NCBI GenBank assembly: GCA_905479845.1
Contig: CAJQOB010000278.1
Location: 1 to 12,460, forward strand
Reading direction: 5' to 3'
Source of the DNA: an uncultured Flavobacteriales bacterium
Lineage (GTDB): Bacteria; Bacteroidota; Bacteroidia; Flavobacteriales_D; Crocinitomicaceae
DNA: 12,460 nt
In this document: one piece after another, positions 6,582 through 12,460 of the stretch
Layout of the letters: the number at the start of each line of letters is the position of its first letter
Numbering within the stretch: the stretch's first letter is position 1
Notes under the pieces: generated by a model
What the model saw: only the letters and a program-made list of their open reading frames with translations
Told to the model about the DNA's origin: nothing
The model's database searches: none
Made by a program: the position numbers and the translations under genes

Positions 6582-7441
6582 AAACATTTGCAGGAATACC
6601 TGAAGAGAACGCTGATTTTAAAAACTCAGAAGTAGTTTTGATACCCGTGCCGTATGATGGAACGAGTACCTACGGAAAAGGTGCCGATAAGGGACCAGAG
6701 GCAATATTTGAAGCCGCCAAAAACATGGAACTGTATGATATTGAAACAGATTCCGAGGTGTATAAAAAGGGAATTTATTTGTCTGATCCTGTTTTAGAAG
6801 ACTCTTCGCCAGAAGCAATGGTTGAAGCAGTGGATAAGGAAGTGACGGATTATTTGACGACGGGCAAGTTTGTAACCTTGTTGGGAGGTGAGCATTCCGT
6901 GAGTATTGGAAGTATTCGGGCGTTTAGAAAAAAATACAGAGATCTGACAGTTCTTCAACTTGATGCTCATTCTGATCTAAGACAAGAGTACGAAGGTTCG
7001 GCTTGTAATCATGCCTGTGCAATGCATGAAGCTTCCAAAACATGTGATCTCGTTCAGGTTGGTATAAGAAGCATGGATGAGTCAGAGTTAACACACGTTC
7101 GTAAAGGGTACTTTTTTCCAAGCTATGACATTCGTTCAAACGAGTATTGGAAAGAGGATGTAGTGAATTTGTTGGGTGAAAACGTTTACATCACTATCGA
7201 TCTTGATGTCTTCGACCCTTCAATAATGCCATCCACAGGTACGCCCGAACCGGGAGGACTTCTATGGAATGAAACATTGGATTTACTAAAAATGGTCTTT
7301 CGGAATGCGAACGTTGTAGGATTTGATATTGTTGAACTTGCTCCAATAAAAGGTATGAATGCTCCTGATTTCATGGCTGCAAAACTCTATTACAAACTAC
7401 TTTCATATAAATACCACTTACAATCATGGGACAAGAAATAA
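6578..7441 (+). CDS. speB: Agmatinase, ureohydrolase family
   Basis: Agmatinase hydrolyses agmatine to putrescine and urea using two manganese ions. The 287-aa protein has the whole ureohydrolase set: GGEHS (H106), LDAHSDL (D129, H131, D133), SACNHAC (141-147), IDLDVFDP (D208, D210) and GTPEPGG (221-227). PVPYDGTSTYGKGADKGP at 23-40 is the usual N-terminal loop. The ATG overlaps the decarboxylase stop by four bases (ATGA), so translation is coupled. Arginase and formimidoglutamase are the family alternatives, but the order after arginine decarboxylase and the length support agmatinase. Its stop is 16 bases into the next gene. Confidence 0.93.
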   Translation: MKTFAGIPEENADFKNSEVVLIPVPYDGTSTYGKGADKGPEAIFEAAKNMELYDIETDSEVYKKGIYLSDPVLEDSSPEAMVEAVDKEVTDYLTTGKFVTLLGGEHSVSIGSIRAFRKKYRDLTVLQLDAHSDLRQEYEGSACNHACAMHEASKTCDLVQVGIRSMDESELTHVRKGYFFPSYDIRSNEYWKEDVVNLLGENVYITIDLDVFDPSIMPSTGTPEPGGLLWNETLDLLKMVFRNANVVGFDIVELAPIKGMNAPDFMAAKLYYKLLSYKYHLQSWDKK

Positions 7442-8394
7442 GAGATTTTATTGAGAAGCATTATTTACATTTCAACGCCGCTTCTTTGGTCGACGCGGCA
7501 AAAGGCTATGAACTACATCTGAAAGAGGGAAAGAAAATGCTGATCTCCCTAGCAGGAGCAATGAGCACCGCTGAATTAGGTATTTCACTTGCGGAAATGA
7601 TCAGACAAGATAAAGTGCATATTATTTCATGTACAGGAGCGAACCTTGAAGAAGATATTATGAATTTGGTAGCTCACAACAGCTATGAGCGAGTGCCAGA
7701 TTACCGTGACTTGACCCCGGCCGAGGAGTGGGCGCTACTCGAAAAGGGGTTGAATCGGGTAACTGACACATGCATTCCCGAAGAAGAAGCTTTTCGAAGA
7801 CTTCAAAAACACGTTTTCAACATTTGGAAGGAAGCTGAGAGTGATGGAAAGAGATATTTTCCGCACGAATTTATGTATCAGCTTCTTTTGTCAGGAGTTC
7901 TCAAGCAATATTACGAAATAGACCCAGCTAATTCGTGGATGTTAGCGGCTGCCGAAAAGAATTTGCCAATAGTAGTTCCGGGATGGGAAGATTCTACAAT
8001 GGGAAACATATTTGCATCTTATTGCCTGAAAGGAGAACTCGACCCCTCAACAATGAAGTCTGGAATTGAGTATATGATGTGGCTTGCCGATTATTATACT
8101 GATAACGCAGGTGAAGAGGGGATCGGATTCTTTCAAATTGGCGGAGGAATTGCGGGCGATTTCCCTATTTGTGTCGTTCCTATGCTCTATCAGGATATGG
8201 AAAGAACTGATACGCCATTTTGGAGCTATTTCTGTCAAATTTCTGATTCAACTACAAGCTATGGCTCATATTCTGGAGCCGTACCGAATGAAAAAATCAC
8301 ATGGGGCAAACTCGATATAGACACCCCTAAATTCATCATTGAATCAGATGCGACAATTGTAGCTCCGCTTATTTTTCAATACTTATTAGAATAA
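7426..8394 (+). CDS. Deoxyhypusine synthase-like protein, probable homospermidine synthase
   Basis: This 322-aa protein belongs to the deoxyhypusine synthase fold. It has AGAMSTAELG (43-52), SCTGANLEED (68-77), the glycine-rich QIGGGIAGDFP (237-247), and SGAVPNEKITWGKLD (283-297), in which K295 matches the catalytic lysine of the WGK motif in human enzyme (K329). Deoxyhypusine synthase moves an aminobutyl group from spermidine to eIF5A, which bacteria lack, so a free polyamine is the probable acceptor. Plant homospermidine synthase arose from the same family. Following agmatinase, the likely reaction uses putrescine to give sym-homospermidine, a polyamine reported as typical of flavobacteria; agmatine or spermidine substrates remain possible. 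The start overlaps the agmatinase gene by 16 bases. No clear terminator follows the stop. Confidence 0.87.
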   Translation: MGQEIRDFIEKHYLHFNAASLVDAAKGYELHLKEGKKMLISLAGAMSTAELGISLAEMIRQDKVHIISCTGANLEEDIMNLVAHNSYERVPDYRDLTPAEEWALLEKGLNRVTDTCIPEEEAFRRLQKHVFNIWKEAESDGKRYFPHEFMYQLLLSGVLKQYYEIDPANSWMLAAAEKNLPIVVPGWEDSTMGNIFASYCLKGELDPSTMKSGIEYMMWLADYYTDNAGEEGIGFFQIGGGIAGDFPICVVPMLYQDMERTDTPFWSYFCQISDSTTSYGSYSGAVPNEKITWGKLDIDTPKFIIESDATIVAPLIFQYLLE

Positions 8395-8673
8395 CCCAAA
8401 ATCAATTAATATGAGTATTAGAAATACAACAAAAAAGTGGACATTAAGAAAAGATCATACTACTAATTGTTTCTGATTGTTTTCTAATTCAAATTCACAT
8501 ATTGTTTTAAAGTTCAAGACTGAATGCCTTCTGTTGCGGTGACCTGTACAAGGAACTGAGGAAAATGAAAAACACCACTAACATCAACTAAAAGCCACGG
8601 GCTGAACAACCACCCCAAGAAGCCCGCGTCTCCTGGTTGAGAACCGTTAGGTTTAACTGATACTCAAAAAGTG
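8395..8673. other. Spacer between convergent operons, with a compositionally distinct block
   Basis: A 21-codon ORF (8411-8476, MSIRNTTKKWTLRKDHTTNC and onward) is open just after the polyamine operon but has no recognised relative. From about 8519 to 8650 the sequence is clearly richer in G and C than its surroundings. It contains CGGGCT...AGCCCG as an inverted repeat (within 8598-8627) and AACCGTTAGGTT as a 12-base stem-loop near 8641-8652. This block looks like an inserted repeat or relic. No strong intrinsic terminator for either convergent operon could be found. Confidence 0.45.
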
Positions 8674-10677
8674 CTACTTCAATCCGCTCAATATATACTT
8701 GTAAATTTCATCGTTCTTATTCAGCTCAGGATTCTTAAAACTATTTGTTACGTAAGTAGGTTTTTGCACCATTTCGCGCTGAATCATTTCACTTATAACA
8801 GAGCGGAACTCAAGAGATGTTTTCCCGACTAAGAGTGGTTCTAAATCGTGATCGTTTTCCCACATTCTCAAAATCTTAACAAACCCACTCAAGTACAGAT
8901 AATCTTTTGTAAAACCACCACCTCTAAAAATTCGTGTAACCACACTGAAAGCATCATCCTGATCCAAGTTGTGATCATTTACAAGGAAATTATAACACTC
9001 AATAAAATCCGCCCCACTACACATCATATCAACCACAATAACGCGGTAAGCCAGTTTTTTAAGCCGTTTCATTGAAATGTTTCCACTCAAGTATTCCGCT
9101 AGAATTGCCAAGCCCTCTTGAGTCATAGTATTTACCGGAAGTCCAAGGTTGAATAAGTGAAGTTTTTGAGCATTGGAGTTCATCGTTGTAACCATGTGCA
9201 CCCCAACCTCATGCTCTACAAGAGCATTAATTTGTCCTCGGGTGAATTTTGCAGCTGGATTGAATAAAATTGTTTTCTTAGCATTCAGCACCATCACTTG
9301 TGCAATAACACGATTGCTCTTTTCGATTTTACTTTCAAAACCATAACTCTCCAGTCCTTGCCTAAAAGAAACCATCGCCTCATCAACACCCAAACTTGGT
9401 GATCTTTTCGGTTCTCCTGAAACGGCTGGTAAATGCAAGAAGTAATGTGCATTTTGAATGTCTTTTTTAGAAGGTCGTCCGAAATAACGCAGAGAATTGT
9501 ATAAAAACTTAGGTGTGTTCAAAGAGGACAGCAAATCAATCTTGTCGAAATAACTGTTGATGACCGATTCATACATGTGTCGAATAGAGACGTCAGAAAT
9601 GTCCTGAACTTTAAGATTACTCAGCTTTTGTTTTAATTCAAATGGATTGATTCGGATTGGACTGTATTTGAATTTAGGAAGCTCCGAACATTGATTTTTA
9701 AAAAAACGTCTTTTCTCTTGAATATTGTTGTTCGGATTTATAAAAGCCAATAATTCGAAGTTTTTCAAGAGCTGAAATAACTCCTTGTCCACTTTCAAAA
9801 TCGACGATTCCATTGTTTTATCAAGCAACTTCGATTTAACATTGTGTTCCCAATTTGAATTCTTCTGACTGAAGAAGTTTGCATTGTTGAGAATTCGAAT
9901 CTTTAATTGCTGTTGAAGACTTTTAATAATATTTGGGTAATCATCACCTGTTAGTTCATTACAATACACCTTCTTAACCTCAGTAGCCAGAACCAACGTA
10001 TTCTTGAAATTGTCGGTAATGTACTCAAGGTTGTAACCTCTTCCATAAAAGACATCATTTACCGCAGAAACATTTTCGATATTTTCCAATTTAATTGTCT
10101 CCAATTCTGAACGCCAATGCTCAACCACGGAACCGTAGCGTTTCATATCTACTCGTTCCGCTCCAATATTGAAAAGAGGAACTTTACGATCCCAACGCTC
10201 ATGATTGTATGAATGCATATCGTATACAATACACCCACCAAATAACTCTTCCAGTTTGGTAATTAAAGCATGAGTTGTCTTATAGTAATTCGCATGTTTT
10301 TTAAGGCTTTTCTGTCGATCTTTAGGTGTCAGTTTCTTCTTCCAAACATTCTTTCCCCATGCTGTTTCTAGTATACATTCTTCAGGTCTGCGATTGAGAT
10401 CATATTCAAAACGTGAATCATGCCCGATGAGCGTAATTGGCATCGAAGCAATAAAATCTCCTGTAAAAGGATCTTCTTCGAACCAACGACTATACTCGTC
10501 GTGTTCTATTTTTTCCTTTAGTTTAGGACGAAGATTACTTCCGTCATGAATCGCTGTGCAACAATAGGGAAGATATCGGTTTACTTTTATTGTAAATGAA
10601 CCGTCACTAGCGATTGCTTCAAAATGTTTTTCTGATTCAATTAATTGAATGATTTCTTTAATCTCCAATCGTTTCAT
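8674..10677 (-). CDS. N-formylglutamate amidohydrolase / QEGLA-motif metallopeptidase-like fusion
   Basis: ATG 10677 gives 667 aa beginning MKRLEIKEIIQLIE; a TTG at 10686 is less likely. Residues 1-270 match the N-formylglutamate amidohydrolase fold: AIHDGSNLRP near 42, the YDLNRRPEE block at 92-100 and VYDMHSYNHE at 151-160. Residues 290-640 are the DUF1704 domain of proteins named flavohemoglobin expression-modulating QEGLA motif proteins. It contains the zinc-type HEVGVH (489-494) and TQEGLAILAEY (519-529), whose Glu could be the third ligand as in related tubulin-carboxypeptidase-like metallopeptidases. The true substrate of this bacterial family is not established. The gene starts 20 bases inside the 3' end of the upstream ATP-grasp gene, so the two act together, perhaps on a glutamate-linked peptide or small thiol. 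No signal peptide is present. Confidence 0.88.
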   Translation of the reverse strand: MKRLEIKEIIQLIESEKHFEAIASDGSFTIKVNRYLPYCCTAIHDGSNLRPKLKEKIEHDEYSRWFEEDPFTGDFIASMPITLIGHDSRFEYDLNRRPEECILETAWGKNVWKKKLTPKDRQKSLKKHANYYKTTHALITKLEELFGGCIVYDMHSYNHERWDRKVPLFNIGAERVDMKRYGSVVEHWRSELETIKLENIENVSAVNDVFYGRGYNLEYITDNFKNTLVLATEVKKVYCNELTGDDYPNIIKSLQQQLKIRILNNANFFSQKNSNWEHNVKSKLLDKTMESSILKVDKELFQLLKNFELLAFINPNNNIQEKRRFFKNQCSELPKFKYSPIRINPFELKQKLSNLKVQDISDVSIRHMYESVINSYFDKIDLLSSLNTPKFLYNSLRYFGRPSKKDIQNAHYFLHLPAVSGEPKRSPSLGVDEAMVSFRQGLESYGFESKIEKSNRVIAQVMVLNAKKTILFNPAAKFTRGQINALVEHEVGVHMVTTMNSNAQKLHLFNLGLPVNTMTQEGLAILAEYLSGNISMKRLKKLAYRVIVVDMMCSGADFIECYNFLVNDHNLDQDDAFSVVTRIFRGGGFTKDYLYLSGFVKILRMWENDHDLEPLLVGKTSLEFRSVISEMIQREMVQKPTYVTNSFKNPELNKNDEIYKYILSGLK

Positions 10678-11698
10678 CAATATCAATTTTTATAAGTTCA
10701 GACTTGTTTTTTCTATCACTAATCTCCTCAACTACAAGTTCAAGATAATCGACAATTTTACGTTGTATTTTCGTATTGTTTAATTTATTAATGTCAGTTA
10801 TTGTTCCTGGACTCATCACATTTACTTCAATTAATTTTCCTCCAATTAAATCCAATCCAGCGTAGTAGATTCCATCTCGCACTAGTTTCTCACCTACTTT
10901 TTTACAAAGAATTTTATCGGCTTTAGTGAGCTTATATTTTTCAACAGTTCCTCCTGCGGAAATGTTAGAGCGAGCATCTCCTTTAGCAGGTCTTCTACGT
11001 AAGGCACCGATTGGTTCACCATTTAGCATTAAAACGCGTACATCTCCATTTTCTGCACCCTCAACGTATTCTTGTAAAATCACATAACTGGACTTTCCTT
11101 CCGTTCTATGGATATAGAAATCGAGCAATGATTTAATATTGTGCATGGCAGACTTCTCAATTACAATGACTCCACTTCCTCCATAACCATCAAGAGGCTT
11201 TAAAATCATTTTCTCATTTTCTGACTCCTCAATTATTCGGAGTAAATAATCAATGTTTTTCGAAACATGCGTTGCAGGAATTAGCTCCCGTTTAGGATCG
11301 TAATATGCCGCTGTATAAATCTTATTGTTGGTCTCTCGCAATCCATCAACAGCATTCAATATAAACACATCATCCTTAATCGAATCCAAGAAATTCAAGA
11401 CCAACGGATCCATCGGCGGATTATCACGCATGAAAATTACATCGAAGTGTTTTAACTCCTTCATCTCTTCCGTAAACTCAACAGACTTATAAAAAGAGGG
11501 AATACTTGTAGACACTTTATTCGTACCAACGATTGTTTTACAAAGACTCAAAGTAACACTGTCTCTGATCGTAAGATTCGGTGGATGCGTTACTGCCACT
11601 TCATGCCCTCTTGAGCAAAGTTCATGAATCATACGTAGTGTAGAATCCTGCTTGGGATTGACGCGTTCCCAAGGATACATGATGAAACAGATTTTCAT
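10658..11698 (-). CDS. GshB-like ATP-grasp ligase
   Basis: The 346-aa protein has the layout of prokaryotic glutathione synthetase. The N-terminal domain starts MKICFIMYPWERVNPKQDST and carries MRDNPPMDP (90-98, the MRKDPP motif of GshB). The ATP-grasp core follows with KPLDGYGGSGV (167-177), the QEYV hinge (209-212), GDVRVLMLNGEPIGALRR (218-235), SNISAGG (244-250) and the metal-binding end EVNVMSPGTITDIN (291-304). Such enzymes join an amino acid to a gamma-glutamyl or similar carboxylate using ATP. No gamma-glutamylcysteine ligase is in the window, and the partner gene is an amidohydrolase/peptidase-like fusion, so the product may be glutathione or a different peptide. A tail after 325 is rich in Lys, Asp and Ile and lies over the next gene's start. 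It is divergent from the acidic paralogue at 11786. Confidence 0.87.
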   Translation of the reverse strand: MKICFIMYPWERVNPKQDSTLRMIHELCSRGHEVAVTHPPNLTIRDSVTLSLCKTIVGTNKVSTSIPSFYKSVEFTEEMKELKHFDVIFMRDNPPMDPLVLNFLDSIKDDVFILNAVDGLRETNNKIYTAAYYDPKRELIPATHVSKNIDYLLRIIEESENEKMILKPLDGYGGSGVIVIEKSAMHNIKSLLDFYIHRTEGKSSYVILQEYVEGAENGDVRVLMLNGEPIGALRRRPAKGDARSNISAGGTVEKYKLTKADKILCKKVGEKLVRDGIYYAGLDLIGGKLIEVNVMSPGTITDINKLNNTKIQRKIVDYLELVVEEISDRKNKSELIKIDIDETIGD

Positions 11699-11746
11699 GT
11701 TATAGAATTATTTTAGTTGAATATTTTATTTCTTCCTATACTATTA

Positions 11747-11762
11747 TCACTTAAATAAGTGA
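11747..11762. promoter_or_regulatory. Candidate operator palindrome, copy 2
   Basis: TCACTT-AAAT-AAGTGA is a perfect 6-bp inverted repeat in the short divergent gap between the ATP-grasp gene (start 11698) and the acidic paralogue (ATG 11786). It lies 23 bases before that ATG, almost the same distance as copy 1. The shared left flank TATTA precedes both copies. It is a candidate site for the Lrp/AsnC protein or another regulator. Confidence 0.5.
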
Positions 11763-11785
11763 AATTAACACTAATATTTTCAATC

Positions 11786-12052
11786 ATGAATCGAATAATT
11801 AAAAGTTATTAAAAGTTGCAGCCTTCACTTCGAGATGAAGTTTATAGGGGGTATTCAGAAGGAGATTTGGAGCGCTCAACCTTTCCATTCAGAGGGGATA
11901 TTGTGAACGGTCTTATTTATGATTCTAAAGAAGTTGTTTATTTGATTCCGGTTTCAACAATTGTCGCTGGACGATCAGGCTCTTTTGATGATGACGATGA
12001 ATCTTTTGACATAGAAGTTGAAAAAGTTTCGGACAGAGAAGAAACAAATTAA
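11786..12052 (+). pseudogene. Paralogue of the acidic operon-leader protein, interrupted by in-frame TAA
   Basis: Read from ATG 11786 the frame is MNRIIKSY, a TAA at 11810-11812, then KLQPSLRDEVYRGYSEGD and onward to 12052. It aligns without gaps to MKKVIKAFKKLNTRVQNELY of the gene at 4922, with the stop falling on a lysine codon (AAA to TAA would do it). After the stop the frame stays open for 80 codons and keeps the family motifs YSEGDLERSTFPFRGD, VYLIPVSTI and an Asp/Glu-rich tail. Either the copy is a recent pseudogene, or a 78-aa form starts at TTG 11816, just after the stop, and remains functional. No Shine-Dalgarno sequence supports that TTG. The family is unknown. It lies divergently beside the ATP-grasp/QEGLA pair and just before a tiny membrane ORF. 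Confidence 0.72.
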
Positions 12053-12056
12053 TTGA

Positions 12057-12164
12057 ATGGTACAACGTAAGAAGAAAAAATCATTACTTGAATGGCTTGG
12101 AGTGACACTAGTTCTAGTTGCACTGACGCCATTACTTTTGGAGCTGAGTCGTACAACCCATTAA
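12057..12164 (+). CDS. Small single-pass membrane protein, 35 aa
   Basis: ATG 12057 lies four bases after the acidic paralogue's stop and opens a 35-codon frame to TAA 12162-12164. The N-terminus is strongly basic (MVQRKKKKSLLEW, residues 1-13), followed by an uncharged hydrophobic helix of about 16 residues (LGVTLVLVALTPLLLE, 14-29) and a short polar end (SRTTH). By the positive-inside rule the N-terminus would be cytoplasmic. There is no signal peptidase site, so it would stay in the inner membrane. The tight spacing suggests co-expression with the preceding frame. The family is not recognised. A chance ORF is possible at this length, but the textbook membrane-protein composition argues for a real small protein. 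Confidence 0.5.
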   Translation: MVQRKKKKSLLEWLGVTLVLVALTPLLLELSRTTH

Positions 12165-12247
12165 TATGCATAACATAGGACTGAGCTAAAACTTTAATTC
12201 ATTAAGCATTCATACAGCACATTCAACTGCTCCAATTCCTCCAAAAT

Positions 12248-12281
12248 GGGGTTCGATAACGCTCCCCTGCTATCCGCCAGA
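12248..12281 (+). repeat. T-arm-like block, copy 3
   Basis: GGGGTTCGATAACGCTCCCC then TGCTATCCGCCAGA forms a 4-bp stem with an enlarged TTCGATAAC-type loop and an acceptor-like CCGCCA ending. It shares the 12-base core GGGTTCGATAAC with copy 2, and an intrinsic terminator follows one base later. No complete tRNA can be folded here. Confidence 0.5.
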
Positions 12282-12282
12282 G

Positions 12283-12312
12283 AAAAGCCTTGTATTTTTC
12301 GAGGCTTTTTTT
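12283..12312 (+). terminator. Intrinsic terminator after the acidic paralogue/membrane ORF
   Basis: AAAAGCCTTG (12283-12292) pairs with CGAGGCTTTT (12300-12309) with one T-G wobble around a 7-base loop, and the T-run continues to 12312. It is in plus orientation and closes the rightmost small transcription unit. Confidence 0.78.
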
Positions 12313-12343
12313 ATACTCTAATGTCAGGATTATCATAGCTTAG

Positions 12344-12460
12344 TGTAGATACCCCATTTGTTAGGACAGGGTTTATTCAAAATTAGTATAATAATCAAGC
12401 GACAGCTTGATACCAGTTAACTGGTTTTTGGTAGTCCAGTGATTCGTGTCTTCTTTCATT
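12344..12460 (-). mobile_element. End of an IS3-family insertion sequence (partial, runs off right edge)
   Basis: The element appears to end at TGTAGATACCCC (from 12344), which has the TGT tip usual for IS3 family termini, about 50 bases beyond the transposase stop. The body continues past the right edge, so the other terminus and any target duplication cannot be seen. The exact boundary is a judgement from motif shape. Confidence 0.6.
12395..12460 (-). CDS. IS3-family transposase OrfB, C-terminal end (partial)
   Basis: The minus strand from the right edge reads NERRHESLDYQKPVNWYQAV, one alanine, then TGA. The N-x-R-R-H-x-S-L-x-Y-x-x-P block is the conserved C-terminal end of the IS3-family rve/DDE integrase domain. 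Only 21 residues are in the window, so it cannot be judged whether the full transposase is intact. Confidence 0.82.
   Translation of the reverse strand, partial: NERRHESLDYQKPVNWYQAVA

Noticed and set aside
8411..8476. 21-codon ORF after the deoxyhypusine synthase-like gene
   Set aside because: Too short, no similarity recognised and no hydrophobic or other distinctive composition; described only within the spacer entry.
8628..8655. Integron attC-like core (GTTAGGT, complement ACCTAAC)
   Set aside because: A matching RYYYAAC partner at the other end of the 60-140 base site could not be found, and there is no cassette or integrase.
11786..12052. Programmed stop-codon readthrough or recoding at TAA 11810
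   Set aside because: TAA is the stop least prone to readthrough, no recoding element or downstream structure is evident, and the paralogue simply has a lysine codon there.
1..12460. CRISPR array, toxin-antitoxin pair, prophage or origin of replication
   Set aside because: No regularly spaced repeats, Cas, toxin, phage structural or replication-initiator sequences were seen on either strand.

Overview
The window reads as a chromosomal segment of a Bacteroidota bacterium, most likely Flavobacteriales. The signs are AT-rich DNA, two proteins with type A C-terminal sorting domains of the type IX secretion system (T9SS), few Shine-Dalgarno sequences, a Bacteroidota-type arginine decarboxylase, a QEGLA-motif protein, and transposase fragments of kinds common in that phylum. 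All assignments are from reading the sequence; no database search was run.

Layout. (1) The left edge, 1-293 (-), is the N-terminal part of an ISAon1-like transposase running off the window, followed by about 300 bases of relic-like spacer. (2) 605-3874 (+) is a tight four-gene secreted locus: a small cysteine-rich exported protein, a T9SS cargo protein with a C-x4-C motif, a two-cupredoxin protein with multicopper-oxidase HxH pairs but no type 1 copper site, and a second cupredoxin protein with a full type 1 copper site, two HxH-type pairs and a T9SS domain. The last two look like complementary halves of one trinuclear copper oxidase. (3) 3875-4342 is a spacer with a strong terminator, a T-arm-like repeat and a perfect 10-bp hairpin. 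(4) 4343-4813 (-) is an Lrp/AsnC regulator, divergent from (5) 4922-8394 (+), an overlapping operon: a small acidic protein of unknown function, arginine decarboxylase, agmatinase and a deoxyhypusine synthase-like enzyme. Together these give arginine to agmatine to putrescine and probably on to homospermidine. (6) 8674-11698 (-) is an overlapping pair: a GshB-like ATP-grasp ligase and a fused N-formylglutamate amidohydrolase/QEGLA metallopeptidase-like protein. (7) 11786-12164 (+) holds a paralogue of the acidic protein, broken by an in-frame TAA at codon 9, then an unlisted 35-aa single-pass membrane ORF. (8) The right edge, 12344-12460, is the end of an IS3-family element with the transposase C-terminus.

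The most notable signals are the apparently split multicopper oxidase and the link between regions 5 and 7. The two paralogous acidic genes share nearly the same upstream palindrome (4882-4897 and 11747-11762) at nearly the same distance from the start codon. This suggests that the polyamine operon and the second locus share a regulatory signal, possibly read by the nearby Lrp/AsnC protein. Three related T-arm-like/terminator blocks lie in the spacers at 372-471, 3985-4058 and 12248-12312.
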